A stretch of DNA of 64,000 bases from Pirellula sp. (GCA_013822725.1 PNKX01000002.1:67001-131000); one strand, 5' to 3'. Shown: positions 34,736 to 44,188, counted from the first letter of the stretch. The notes: generated by a model from the letters alone, not told the origin. Numbers and translations are program-made.

Positions 34736-37095
34736 ATGGTGAGCATCCGCTTTCGCCATTTTCCGATGTGCGCGGCCATCGTCGGCGCACTCGCGGTGAA
34801 CGTCGTGCTGGTGGAGGGCGCTGCGGCTCAAAGCAGCGGCGTCTCCGCTTGGGGAGCCGCCGACTTTCGGATCTGGGGGTACGTTCCGAATTGGACGACT
34901 GTCCCGCAAATCAACAACTTCAGCACGAACGGCATCTACGATCACGTTTCGGACGTCCTCTATTTCGGCGGCGTGCAGCCGAAATCGAACGGCACTCTTC
35001 ATTACTACTACGGGAACGCGACTCAGAATGCCACGAATCACATCGCGGCGTTGAAAACCGCTTCGCAGTCGCACGGATTCAACCTCCACTCAAGCATGTT
35101 TACCGTCAACGGCGGCGAAACAGACGACGTGTGGAATGCGATCGTTTCGAACCCCACGACGAGGGCTACGTTCGTCAACAATGTGAAGAACTTTCTCGTC
35201 GCCAACAACATGAAGGGCTACAACCTCGACTGGGAACGCCCCGGCGATGCAACCGAATGGGGCAACTACACCCAGTTGGCTCGTGAACTGCGTGCGGCTC
35301 TCAACCCGCTCGGGATCGAAGTGTCGGTTTGCGACTACGGTAGCACGGACTATAGCTGGGACAATACGTCGCAGTTCGATGCGAAGGTTTACGACCAACT
35401 CTTTGTCATGAGCTACCATCTCACCGCCTCCTCCACAGGGACCTACACAAATCAGAAGCTCAATCTGACGCAGCAAGGCGCGGCGAAGGCGTTTTCCAAC
35501 GACCAGATCGGCATCGGCTTCGGCACCTGGGGCGCGGGCGGGCCCGCGACAGTGAGCTTACAGACGATCGTCAACGCGAATCCGAACTTGCCCTATGACG
35601 CCCTCACGTTTACCGGCACCATCAACGACATCAACGGCGTCTCTCGCACCGGCACCTGGAACATCGAAAGCCGCAAGCAAGTGCGCGAGAAGGTGCAGTT
35701 GGCCATCGACCGCGGCATGCCGGGGTTGTTCTCCTGGACGATGCACTACGACGCCGCAGGCCAATACAGCCTCCATCGCGTCGCTCACCATTACGCGATG
35801 GTGAAGAAGCAGATGCCTGATTTGAATCTCGACGGCGTCGTCGACGCCGCCGACGCCAACGCGCTCGCCGACAACATGGGAACCGTTCCTGGCGCGACCG
35901 GAACGGCGACGGCCGCAGAGTTCGAGAACTTTTACATGAGCGGCAATTGGGAAAAGGGTGACCGCGACGGAAACGGTTTTGTGAATCAAGCCGACGCTAG
36001 TTGGCTGGCGACACGATACGCCGCCATCGGAGTGGCACTGCCCGATCGTCTCGCCTACTCCGGCACGTTTGAGAAATTTAATAATTCGGTTGGACTGGTC
36101 GGCCGTTGGGCGGCAGGACAGGCTCGTTCCGGACTCGAAGAAACGGGTAATTTTACTCAACACAACCCCAACCAACTTGAGTTCGTCGGAACCGGACTAG
36201 GTGCGGGCAAGTTCCGCAACACGAGCGTGACGATTCGAAATCAGAATTCGTCCGAAGCTGCGAGCGCCATCAATGCGGGGCAACGCACAATGCGCGCCGA
36301 CCTCGCCGCGCCCATTGACCTATCCGCGGACGGCGAAACTTTCATTACGTTCCTCGTTCGCCAGAACACCGCCGGCCTGTCCGCATCGCAACTCAGTTCC
36401 GCCAATCGCATCCTCTCGCTGGAAATGTTGGACGCCAACGGCGTCAGCCAGTACGACTTCTCCTTCCACGGCCAACAGACCGATTTCAGCATCCGCAGTC
36501 AGGCCGACGCCGCAGGCGCCGACGTGCAAACCGATGGCTTCGCCGCCGACGCCGCGTACCTGTTCGTCGGCAAGCTTTCCGGCAACGGCGCCGGCGCCAA
36601 CACGCTGCAGGCCTCGTTGTTCGCCAACGGGGCTAACGTCGCCAATTTCGCGGATCCCCAGTTTCAGTGGATGCTCACGGCCGAAGGGGGAGCAGGTTTC
36701 AACCCGCTGATCACGGATCTCCAGTTCAAAAGCCTGTTCGAAGGGAGCTTCACCGTTAGCAATGGGTCGGCGGGGAGAGCGACTTTTTCGCGTCGCCGAT
36801 CGCCGGCGACTTCAACGCCGACGGCATTGTTGAGATCGACGACCTCGATCGCTGGCAAGCCGGCGTTGGTATCGAGGGGAACGCCACCCATTGGGATGGA
36901 GACGCCAATGGCGACCAAATCGTTGACGGAGCCGACCTGCTCATTTGGCAACGCAACATCGGCATGACGGCCAGCACAGTCGCCGCCAACGCTGTCCCCG
37001 AACCAAACGCCGTCGTCTTGGTTGCCATCTGCCTCGCCGCGTTGGCGACCGGCAGTCGAGGACAGGGCGTTCGATTGAGATCAAAGAAGAATTAG
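34736..37095 (+). CDS. GH18-like secreted protein with dockerin repeats and PEP-CTERM anchor, frameshifted
   Basis: Signal peptide at residues 1-32, then a GH18-type TIM barrel (MKGYNLDWERPGD contains the DWE catalytic segment; later GLFSWTMHYD), a dockerin-like calcium repeat pair (DLNLDGVVDAADANALADNM; GDRDGNGFVNQADASWLATRY) and a beta-sandwich region. The frame then changes at a GGGG run (36772-36775). Continuing in the original frame gives an arginine-rich nonsense tail to 36967. One extra base restores ESDFFASPIAGDFNADG, a second dockerin pair (DGIVEIDDLDRWQAG, DGDANGDQIVDGADLLIWQ) and a PEP-CTERM signal (VPEPNAVVLVAICLAALA plus basic tail) stopping at 37095. The gene is either mutated or affected by a base-call error. 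Chitin or peptidoglycan-like glycans are plausible substrates. Confidence 0.8.
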
Positions 37096-37149
37096 TAGCC
37101 GAGGCGGGAGTCGAACCCGCACGAGGGTTACCCCTCACTGGATTTTAAG
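37094..37149. other. attL: displaced 3' half of tRNA-Leu
   Basis: On the minus strand this reads from the anticodon loop (CTTAAAATCCAGTG) through the variable arm and T arm (GCGGGTTCGACTCCCGC) to CTCGGCTA. It matches 52888-52943 at 52 of 56 positions. The 5' half of a tRNA is missing, so it is not functional. The stop codon of the GH18-like gene overlaps its first bases. Confidence 0.92.
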
Positions 37150-37266
37150 GTCTGAACAAATCCGTACGAAACCCAGCGAATGCCGCGTTTAGCCGAGACT
37201 TCCAGTGTCTTGAACAGGTCTGAACCGGTCTGAACCTCTGCATGAGGCGTGGAAGGCGTGGCACGC
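37149..37266. repeat. Direct repeats inside the left end (possible arm-type sites)
   Basis: GGTCTGAAC occurs at 37149-37157, 37217-37225 and 37227-37235, the last two in tandem. GAGGCGTGGAAGGCGTGG follows at 37244-37261 and resembles the repeats inside the right end. Confidence 0.65.
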
Positions 37267-37281
37267 ACCTGGCGACATGCC

Positions 37282-37590
37282 ATGAACAACCGCCAAGCCA
37301 TCCTCGCTCGCCTCAAAGTCCTGATCGAAGCCCGCAAGTTAGCTGTCCGAATCCGAATCATCGACCGGCCCTTTGCCCAACTCGCCAGCGTCTGCCTGCT
37401 GCTCGCCTTGCTGCCGCTCCCGGCCAACGCTCGCACTGTCTCCAGGCCGGTCGCCGTCCGAGGCGAACCGTCATTGTCATCAACAGGCATCAAGCCTCCA
37501 CTAGGCGCATTACAAAGCCGTGCATGCACAGCCATCATCCGGAGCCGCGGAGAAAACGTCGAAATGCCATATGTCCTTGAGGTGCACTAG
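37282..37590 (+). CDS. Possible small secreted or membrane protein
   Basis: A 102-residue frame starting MNNRQAILARLKVLIEARK, with a hydrophobic stretch at about residues 35-50 (LASVCLLLALLPLPANA) that could be a signal or membrane segment. Its end overlaps the convergent gene by 56 bases. A competing minus-strand frame (37128-37538) covers the same DNA. I do not recognise either and rate this call as weak. Confidence 0.3.
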   Translation: MNNRQAILARLKVLIEARKLAVRIRIIDRPFAQLASVCLLLALLPLPANARTVSRPVAVRGEPSLSSTGIKPPLGALQSRACTAIIRSRGENVEMPYVLEVH

Positions 37591-39061
37591 ATGCGTCACC
37601 CTCCAACGGAGCCCTGCCGGATATCGTCGCCGCGGGGATGCATCCACGTGTCATGATCCATCGCGAAACTAAAAATACAAGCACGTCACCAACCCCAATC
37701 CTTGGGGCATCGCCTTCACCATCATCGAGGGCGATTGCAGTAGCATGGATTAACACGACAATCCCGACAGCAAGCCACGAGGCGGTTTTCCTATCGAGGG
37801 GACGGCGTTCGATGATGTAGCGAATGGTCAGCGTTGGAGTCAATACAATCCCGCACGCTAAAGCAAACACGACAATCGGAGTCGCAATCAAGGGGGATTT
37901 ATCATTTGGCGGTTGCAATGATTGCAATGATGGTTTTTCGCTTGCTACGGCCGACATTAATTCATCCTGGAAATGCGACGATGGCTGTCCTGCAGTCCAC
38001 TTGTCGGTGAGCACAATGCTATTGGCCATCAGGTAAAATAGCGGCTTGTACATATCCATCCGCTGCGCGAGTTCTGTCTCATAACCAACAGGACCGCGTA
38101 TTCCGAACATAATCTCTACCAGGGTATTCTCGCACAAGAACCTGATCGTCCAGGCGTGCGTCAGAAATCTTATACCGAGGCGTTCATGGACCATGGTGTA
38201 CTCGACTATTCCAGCCGGACTGGCTTCAAGTTGCGTCGCCTGCGTGGCAATGAGGGTCGCTTTCTCAGGGATCGTCTCTTGGAGAACCGCAGTAGAGAAC
38301 AAGTCCTGTCGATCTTGGTCTGTAATTATTTCTCCAGGCGACAGTGGCAAATTCTTGGTTGCTATGGTTACCATTTCCGGACCATGACCATCCTGACTGA
38401 CAAACTTGTGCACAACGTTCGGTAGTTGACCTTCGGCTGCTCTCCAACTCATTGGGTACGAGAAACTAAGACGTGCCCCCTTGGATTTCCCGTGTCCATG
38501 CGTTTGAAACGTCTGAATCCAGCCGTCTTGGAATTCTCGTTTTGGATTTGCCATGTACAGTGGGTTCGCCGATAACAACGCTGCCCGCATTTCTATGGGC
38601 AAGGTGCCTTTGGTCCGGGCTTGAACTTCGCTCAGAAAGTCAACTGCCTCCTGCTTTGTGACAAGACGACTCCCAGTCACCGTCGCGAGTTGTGTTTGCA
38701 GTTTACTCTTGATCGCTGGCCAATCTTCACCAAACCTATCAGACAACACAGTCTCTAGGTGAATGAAGCCCTTCCCTAAAGCACTCTTCTCAAACGCCAG
38801 CCGAGTCGAATATGCTTCGTCGGTTAGGTTTAGAAAGTCCTCGTTAATAGATTGCAATTGTAAATGTTGTCCAAACACAAAAGCATACGCGTTCGCCAAC
38901 TCCTGCGTTGGATACAGATACAGAGGTTGCTTTCCTTGAATTGCTATGGCATACGCCTTCGCAAACGTCACCGTAGGAGTTGACGTCGCTTCGGAGTGTG
39001 GCTCATCGCTTGGCACAGCGAGTGGTGCGCACAGGACAACGGCTAAAAAAAACGTGACCAT
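37535..39061 (-). CDS. Hypothetical exported membrane protein
   Basis: A 508-residue protein starting MVTFFLAVVLCAPLAVPSDEP, a signal peptide. The frame is open to 39319, but the extension carries no recognisable feature. The middle part is mixed alpha/beta with no known motif. The C-terminal 100 residues hold about three hydrophobic segments (IVVFALACGIVLTPTLTI, ASWLAVGIVVLIHATAIAL, VGDVLVFLVSRWI). It lies at the far left of the element, away from the integrase, where cargo genes are usual. Its function is unknown. Confidence 0.65.
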   Translation of the reverse strand: MVTFFLAVVLCAPLAVPSDEPHSEATSTPTVTFAKAYAIAIQGKQPLYLYPTQELANAYAFVFGQHLQLQSINEDFLNLTDEAYSTRLAFEKSALGKGFIHLETVLSDRFGEDWPAIKSKLQTQLATVTGSRLVTKQEAVDFLSEVQARTKGTLPIEMRAALLSANPLYMANPKREFQDGWIQTFQTHGHGKSKGARLSFSYPMSWRAAEGQLPNVVHKFVSQDGHGPEMVTIATKNLPLSPGEIITDQDRQDLFSTAVLQETIPEKATLIATQATQLEASPAGIVEYTMVHERLGIRFLTHAWTIRFLCENTLVEIMFGIRGPVGYETELAQRMDMYKPLFYLMANSIVLTDKWTAGQPSSHFQDELMSAVASEKPSLQSLQPPNDKSPLIATPIVVFALACGIVLTPTLTIRYIIERRPLDRKTASWLAVGIVVLIHATAIALDDGEGDAPRIGVGDVLVFLVSRWIMTRGCIPAATISGRAPLEGDASSAPQGHMAFRRFLRGSG

Positions 39062-39664
39062 TGTTTGTAACTCGCGTAAAAGGAGGTCACAAGGTCCGGG
39101 GGAACGTGTTTGGACCAAGTCACGAAAATGGTTCTGCACGAGGTTAGCATTCCAGGAATATGCCATTCCCGTGATATTCAAATATATCTTCCCTCTGTGA
39201 ATGTGTCCGAAAAAGTAGAATGTGAAGATGCAATTGAATAGCCGTGGGACGTATTTGCTGTCCAACGAGATCGGTAATGCCGGTGTGACGTTGCGAAAAG
39301 CCAACATCCGCACAAGCACAATTCAGGAAGGTGGAACAGCGGACAACATGGTTGTGTGCCAAAGACGGATGACCATTTCCGAAATGGCAAGTATGTGTGT
39401 GTCAATTGTGAATTCGCCGACGAAGGCTCCAAGCTCATTGACGATGCAACCAGTTCGCTACAGCCTCGTCTCCGTAAAGATGGCAGTGAAGGTAGATGGC
39501 CCGTTCTTGGCGGGTCGTAAATTCAACGTCTATGCCCTACCGCCGTTTCAATCGTCAGTGCCGCCACGAGCTATGCAGAAGCGATTCGGAAGGTTAACTT
39601 TTTTCAAGCTACACCATCCGGCTAGTGGGCTTTTCGACCGCGCCAGCACTCGTTATAAAGTGAC
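39062..39664. other. Region without a supported gene
   Basis: About 600 bases. Short open frames exist on both strands but lack a ribosome site and recognisable content. One frame at about 39345-39520 reads like a remnant of a small zinc-ribbon protein (FRNGKYVCVNCEFADEG), so a decayed gene is possible. Confidence 0.35.
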
Positions 39665-40657
39665 ATGCTCGCCCAACTCGACACGATTAACCGCCAGCTA
39701 GCCAAGATTGCGACGGTCGAGGACGCTAAGGAAGTCCGCGACAAGGCGGAGGCGTTGGGTCGATACTACAAGCAGCAAAGAGGTTGCAAAGAGATAGAGC
39801 GACAAGCAACGATCATCCGACTCCACGCTGAGCGGATCATCGGGCAGTTGCTAAGTGCTTCAGTCAAAAGGGGTTCCAAAAATGACCCTGGGGCACATAT
39901 CCCGCAAGGCATCACCGGCAAGCAGTCTGCGACGTGGCAGATGGTGGCCCGTGTGCCTAAGCCGTTGTTCGACGGCTATGTGAGCGGCGGCGGGACGCTT
40001 TCCACTAAAGGCTTAGTGAAGATCGCTCACGATGTTCGGCGGCAACGCGCGAACGCGCGAGGCCCGGCGTCCGGCGGCAACGTCTACTCCGGCGACATGT
40101 GGCAATTGAATGATCGGCTTGCCGATGGTTCCGTCGACCTGTTTCTGAGCGATCCGCCGTATCAGCAAGATTCGCTGGACTGCTACAGCCGCCTAGCTGA
40201 ACTTGCAGCGGCGAAACTGAAAGACGGTGGGCTCTGCGCGGTCTATTGCGGCTCTTATTATCTGCCAGAGATTATGCAGCGGATGGGGGCTCATCTCACA
40301 TATTACTGGACGTTCGCTCTCGTGCTCAGTGCGAACAGCGCCCGCATCAACAACCGCCGAGTCTTCCAAGCGTGGAAGCCTGTTCTCGCCTTCGCTAAAG
40401 GCAAGCCAGACCACGACTGGTTGGGCGACGTAATCCGCGGCACCAAAGAGAAGAGTGACCACGATTGGCAGCAAGCGGTGAGCGAGAGCGAGTATCTTAT
40501 CTCTGCTCTTACCCGCCCGCGCGAACTTGTTTGCGACCCCTACGTCGGCAGCGGCACCACGCTCGTTGCCGCCAAGAATCTCAACCGCCAGTGGATCGGC
40601 ACCGAAGCTGACGCGACTGTTGCCCGTGGGGCTCGGCGGCGGTTGCTCGCGTCGTAG
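39665..40657 (+). CDS. DNA (adenine or cytosine-N4) methyltransferase, orphan
   Basis: A 330-residue protein. The catalytic motif IV is SDPPY at 162-166 and the SAM-binding motif I is CDPYVGSGTTLVAAKN at about 290-305, the order of the beta class. Residues 1-130 are a helical region like those in phage-encoded methyltransferases (RDKAEALGRYYKQQRGCKEIERQATIIRLHAERIIGQLL). No restriction endonuclease is encoded nearby, so it is probably a protective or regulatory enzyme of the element. The target sequence cannot be told. Confidence 0.88.
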   Translation: MLAQLDTINRQLAKIATVEDAKEVRDKAEALGRYYKQQRGCKEIERQATIIRLHAERIIGQLLSASVKRGSKNDPGAHIPQGITGKQSATWQMVARVPKPLFDGYVSGGGTLSTKGLVKIAHDVRRQRANARGPASGGNVYSGDMWQLNDRLADGSVDLFLSDPPYQQDSLDCYSRLAELAAAKLKDGGLCAVYCGSYYLPEIMQRMGAHLTYYWTFALVLSANSARINNRRVFQAWKPVLAFAKGKPDHDWLGDVIRGTKEKSDHDWQQAVSESEYLISALTRPRELVCDPYVGSGTTLVAAKNLNRQWIGTEADATVARGARRRLLAS

Positions 40658-40756
40658 CCGCCCCGCCAACAATCGATGCCCCCGCGGAGCCCTCGGGTTC
40701 CACAGGCTTTTTTGTTGCCTAGAATGAATGCCAGCCAAAGGCTATACTATTGCCCT

Positions 40757-41464
40757 ATGAGGCTTGAAATCAAAACAAGCGTTCTAGGGCGGCAATCGCT
40801 TGGCTACGATTGCCCCCATTGCGAAACGGGTCTAGCTTCGCCGCTAGACGACGCTGGCAAGGATGATAGTTGCCCGGAATGCGGCCAGTCGTTTGCGGTC
40901 CCCGGCAGCGATGAACGCCACAAGATTAGAGCCGGGGAGCAACAGCGACGGGAGCAGCTACGAGCAGAGAAACAACGGAAGCTAAAAGCCGCACGCACAA
41001 CGGCCGGCAATGTACTGCCTTACGTTGCATGGGTCGCTTTGCTTGGCGGCTCACCCGCTGCCAATTGGGCAACGGATAAACTAGACCCCGCTGTTACCGC
41101 CCATGCCGAAGATGAACGAGAGTATAAGGCAGCATTAGGAGAGCATGACGCAGAGATTGCGAAGCTAAATGAAACGACAGTCTACCACACTGCCTACGGC
41201 TACGCTTATCACCGCCACTACCACTATGCGGGGCGCAACTACTCCATTGGCTTAGCCGACGCCGTTCGATCCTACAGCCCTTGTGGGACCTGTAGTCCGC
41301 CCTATGTCGAACTTCCCGACGCTCCAAAGAAACCAACGCTCAAGCGTTCGCTAGGTTGGCGTGCCGCTGGTTGGGGAATGTGGATCGGAATGGTTGCCGC
41401 TCCGCTCGGAGCGTTGTTTGGGCTGTCGATTCAAGAAAAACGTGAACAGGAGCGAGCCGCGTAA
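40757..41464 (+). CDS. Zinc-ribbon membrane protein, hypothetical
   Basis: A 235-residue protein. An N-terminal zinc ribbon (YDCPHCETGL ... DDSCPECGQSF) is followed by a charged helix (EQQRREQLRAEKQRKLKAA), one hydrophobic segment (NVLPYVAWVALLGGSPA), an unusual His/Tyr-rich stretch (YHTAYGYAYHRHYHYAG) and a second hydrophobic segment near the C terminus (GWGMWIGMVAAPLGALFGL). The start MRLEIKTSV was chosen to lie just before the ribbon. The next gene begins one base after its stop, so the two are probably co-translated. Confidence 0.6.
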   Translation: MRLEIKTSVLGRQSLGYDCPHCETGLASPLDDAGKDDSCPECGQSFAVPGSDERHKIRAGEQQRREQLRAEKQRKLKAARTTAGNVLPYVAWVALLGGSPAANWATDKLDPAVTAHAEDEREYKAALGEHDAEIAKLNETTVYHTAYGYAYHRHYHYAGRNYSIGLADAVRSYSPCGTCSPPYVELPDAPKKPTLKRSLGWRAAGWGMWIGMVAAPLGALFGLSIQEKREQERAA

Positions 41465-41465
41465 T

Positions 41466-41891
41466 ATGCTCTGCATTTTCAAAGCCTTTGGGGCATGGTT
41501 TCTCTTGTTTCTGCTCTGTATCAATCTGCTAGGGCAGGTTGTTCGCGGCTTCTATTGGCGTCCTATTGAATTTGAGCCGGTATCAGAACGGCTCTCTGTG
41601 GTACTCGGAAATGAGAATCGCAAAGCGATGATCGGGAACGTCGTTTGGACGCTCATTGTTGCCTGCCTACTCGGCGGCTTACTGTACGCACTTCACCACT
41701 ATTGGAATGCGTACCTTGTCGGCGCGGCTGCCATGATCCTGGTAGGCCGGATGCCTGATTTACTTTGGGAGATTCGCCACGGCAGGAGCGGCCCAAAGGG
41801 GCAAGGCGTGCTCTATGTAATTGGGGTTGTACTCGTCATCGCAGCGTTGCCGGTGGTCTGGTATGCACTCTGCCGTGTGCCGCCGCAGTGA
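41466..41891 (+). CDS. Small polytopic membrane protein
   Basis: A 141-residue protein with four hydrophobic helices (AWFLLFLLCINLLGQVV, IGNVVWTLIVACLLGGLLYAL, YLVGAAAMILVG, VLYVIGVVLVIAALPVVWY). It begins one base after the stop of the zinc-ribbon protein gene, and GAGCGAGCC lies upstream. I do not recognise the family. A GC-rich hairpin ending GGGGCTTTTC (about 41900-41952) follows and may terminate this pair. Confidence 0.6.
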   Translation: MLCIFKAFGAWFLLFLLCINLLGQVVRGFYWRPIEFEPVSERLSVVLGNENRKAMIGNVVWTLIVACLLGGLLYALHHYWNAYLVGAAAMILVGRMPDLLWEIRHGRSGPKGQGVLYVIGVVLVIAALPVVWYALCRVPPQ

Positions 41892-42034
41892 CGAATCTAA
41901 AAAAGCCGCAGCCCTGTCTCTGCCCCGGTTATCGCACGGCTGTCGGGGCTTTTCGTTGGCAGGTGGGCTATAAAATCTCGGGCCGCGGGGCTCGGCGTCG
42001 GCTAGAGGCCGCGTAGGCCTGCAATATGTCAGGT

Positions 42035-42823
42035 TCATAAGTGCATCAAATCGCAGACGTTGCGTCGCGCGATCTTAACCATTCCTGATTGCACTTCGTT
42101 TGACGGTACTTCCATATACTCCGCTAGCTTCGACAGTAGACGGTATGCAAACATCTGATTGAAATGGACCAGAAGTTCGGGAGAGAACGGGAACCGACCG
42201 CCTCTGCGGATAGCCGAGTAGGACGAATGCGTCGCCCCACAAAGCTGCGGGTAAATGAAGTCATACTCCGACTTGTACCCAATCGCCTCCGCCTGAAAGG
42301 GGAGTGGCTCAGACTGTTTGAACCACTCTCGCGGTAATTTTTTGTCTGGATTGATGCCATAGAGTTTGCAGAGTCGATCAAACTCGGCCTTATAGTTTGC
42401 CTCGGCGATGGCGCGGTTTGGGCTCGCGGCGAGGTGTCTCGTCATATCAGTCTCGCCCGCATCGATAACCTGCACGGCTCGCCGGTGTTCAATCACGGCG
42501 AAGTCCAGGAATCTCCGTGCTCGATAGTCACTGTCCCTTTCAAGAATGAATAGTCCCTGAATCATTGCATCGTAGATAACCCTGAGAATTACGGCACCAT
42601 CCCATGTCCAGTCGTGGGTATTAGCTTCGTAAAGACATTGCAGGCTGTTACCCGATTGCACGATCCTGCTCATCAGGGCTTGAATGGCTTCGACAACGTC
42701 GTCTCTCTTCGAGGCGACGTTAATGCGACTGACCAGTTCATTTCCGGCCCCGTTCCAAAAGGCGATTGACTCTGATTCGGTGGTCGGTGGTTTCATAAAG
42801 TTATTATTCCGCACACTCGTCAT
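42035..42823 (-). CDS. DUF5677-like protein
   Basis: A 262-residue helical protein. The pattern LQCLYEANTHDWTWDGAVILRVIYDAMIQGLFIL, with a later histidine-rich YPQLCGATHSSYSAI, fits the DUF5677 family of unknown function. There is no membrane segment. An alternative start is the ATG at 42796 (MKPPTTESES). It is the last gene of the leftward set before the convergent membrane-protein genes. Confidence 0.65.
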   Translation of the reverse strand: MTSVRNNNFMKPPTTESESIAFWNGAGNELVSRINVASKRDDVVEAIQALMSRIVQSGNSLQCLYEANTHDWTWDGAVILRVIYDAMIQGLFILERDSDYRARRFLDFAVIEHRRAVQVIDAGETDMTRHLAASPNRAIAEANYKAEFDRLCKLYGINPDKKLPREWFKQSEPLPFQAEAIGYKSEYDFIYPQLCGATHSSYSAIRRGGRFPFSPELLVHFNQMFAYRLLSKLAEYMEVPSNEVQSGMVKIARRNVCDLMHL

Positions 42824-42921
42824 TCATCGACCGTCCCCATCCACCGCGGCTCTGATTCCACGATGCCCTTCGGTGCGGGACCGCGGGTACGCTTAGTTGG
42901 CGTGAACGCTTACACAACTAC

Positions 42922-42957
42922 AAAGCCCCGCGGAGCCAAGTGGTTTCACGGGGCTTG
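42922..42957 (-). terminator. Intrinsic terminator
   Basis: AAGCCCCG (42923-42930) pairs with CGGGGCTT (42949-42956), immediately after the stop of the DUF2513 gene. A short T-run (GCTTTG) follows on the minus strand. Confidence 0.7.
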
Positions 42958-42958
42958 T

Positions 42959-43330
42959 TTAAGGGATCATCCCGAGACGACGCTTGGCCTCATCAATGAG
43001 CAGTGCAGTCATTACGCCAAGGGGCACGCTCAGCAGACTCTTGCCGGCGGAGCCCAAGCGTTCTTTCGCTTGATTCCACACCGTATCATCTCGCGCGGCG
43101 TCAAGGAACTCATATCCTTGCCACGTCAAATGACGAATCTCCGCCATCGGAGTCGGGTCACCCAGCGATGTAGCGTCCATGACTTCTGCGAGCCCCGCTT
43201 CTCCAAGTAGGTAGCAATGAAAGCCGACTTGCTCCTCGCTGTAGCCGTCGAACGTGAGCGGATCATCATCCGGTTCGTACGATTCCACTGCGAGGAGAAT
43301 GGTACGAATTAGCTCCATGTCTCGCTTCAT
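42959..43330 (-). CDS. DUF2513 family protein
   Basis: A 123-residue protein starting MKRDMELIRTILLAVESYE, the hallmark of DUF2513, followed by EEQVGFHCYLLGEAGL and IRHLTWQGYEFLDAARDDTVW. This family is frequent in phages and integrative elements; its role is unknown, and the fold looks like a winged helix. The start at 43330 is fixed by the family N terminus; seven upstream residues are in frame. Confidence 0.8.
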   Translation of the reverse strand: MKRDMELIRTILLAVESYEPDDDPLTFDGYSEEQVGFHCYLLGEAGLAEVMDATSLGDPTPMAEIRHLTWQGYEFLDAARDDTVWNQAKERLGSAGKSLLSVPLGVMTALLIDEAKRRLGMIP

Positions 43331-43434
43331 ACTTCCGCTCCCTGCGGGCAATGCAAAGGTATCGACATGACGCAGATTCTAATTTCCGCTATCCAGAATT
43401 GCTAGCCTAGGCAGCTAACTTACGAGTCTTCCCG

Positions 43435-43590
43435 TCAAGGTCGCAAATTATGACGTGCCTCAATCCTCTCCCTCCGAGTTATCATCCGCACGAAGGACCG
43501 TGAGACATAGAACGCGCGAGCCAGTGCAGCCACACTCTCCCCGGCCTTCCAGCGTCGGCATAGCACGGCTTTTGTTTGTTCCCATGTCAT
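43435..43590 (-). CDS. Very small helix-turn-helix protein
   Basis: A 51-residue protein, MTWEQTKAVLCRRWKAGE then SVAALARAFYVSRSFVRMIT, with a clean helix-turn-helix (SVAALARAFYVSRSFVRMI). GGAG lies seven bases before its ATG, which strongly supports translation. The length and motif fit a GcrA-like or resolvase-HTH-like DNA-binding protein. It is probably a regulator within the element. Confidence 0.7.
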   Translation of the reverse strand: MTWEQTKAVLCRRWKAGESVAALARAFYVSRSFVRMITRRERIEARHNLRP

Positions 43591-43736
43591 TGATTACTCC
43601 ATAAGAGAGACCGCCCCGGAATCATCCGGAGCGGCCTTAGGTCGCTTCGCGACAAGCACGGCAATTGAAAAGAGAGCGAGGAACCCTCCACGCGCCCCCG
43701 CTCCTTTGCCGCCCAACGAAGGGCGACGCCCTTTAT

Positions 43737-43770
43737 TGAAAACCCGCCGGCAGTGGCTCTACCGGCGGGG
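43737..43770 (-). terminator. Intrinsic terminator
   Basis: CCCGCCGG (43743-43750) pairs with CCGGCGGG (43762-43769); on the minus strand the hairpin is followed by TTTTC. It lies 33 bases after the stop at 43803. Confidence 0.8.
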
Positions 43771-43802
43771 AGTCACTGAGTGGGTATCAACTCAGAGCCT
43801 CA

Positions 43803-44069
43803 TTAGTCAAGCGAAGCCAACTGTGCCGTTTTCAACTCTGCAAGCGTGTACTGCTCCAGTGGCTTAGTCGGCAAGAACCCACCGTCGCGGAGCGTCGTGA
43901 TCCGCGACGTTTGCCCGGCGGTCAACGCGGCGAAGGCAACGGCCTTTTCATCCGTGCCGTCAGTTCTGCTGCCCTTGGTGTACGGGTAGGCCGTTCCCGT
44001 GACCTGATCGACATACGATCGTTGATTCTCGCCGGGGCCACGTTGAACTGAGTGAAATGGAACGCTCAT
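43803..44069 (-). CDS. Small hypothetical protein of the element
   Basis: An 88-residue protein (starts MSVPFHSVQRGPGENQRSY, ends LEQYTLAELKTAQLASLD). No motif is recognised. It follows the collagen-like gene by 119 bases and precedes a strong terminator, so it is probably the last gene of that transcription unit. Such small proteins near tail-fibre-like genes are common in phages, but nothing here proves that role. Confidence 0.55.
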   Translation of the reverse strand: MSVPFHSVQRGPGENQRSYVDQVTGTAYPYTKGSRTDGTDEKAVAFAALTAGQTSRITTLRDGGFLPTKPLEQYTLAELKTAQLASLD

Positions 44070-44188
44070 AAGATAATCTCCGAAAGGTTAGGCTCGCAAC
44101 ATGCGAGCAAGGGTTGAATGGAAAGCCGGCCGCCCCATACGGAGCGACCGGCGAGCCCTGCGTTGTGTGCCACCGCAAGGCTCAGGAG

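Noticed and set aside
37094..37149. A tRNA-Leu gene at the left end of the element
   Set aside because: Only the 3' half is present; the acceptor 5' strand, D arm and 5' half of the anticodon stem are missing, so it is an att remnant.
37128..37538. A 136-residue minus-strand frame just inside attL
   Set aside because: It runs through the attL repeat and the arm-type repeats and is Arg/Ser/Ala-rich without a motif.
39222..39701. A 159-residue plus-strand frame in the element
   Set aside because: It has no ribosome site, its composition is uneven, and it overlaps the start of the methyltransferase gene and the upstream part of the opposite gene.
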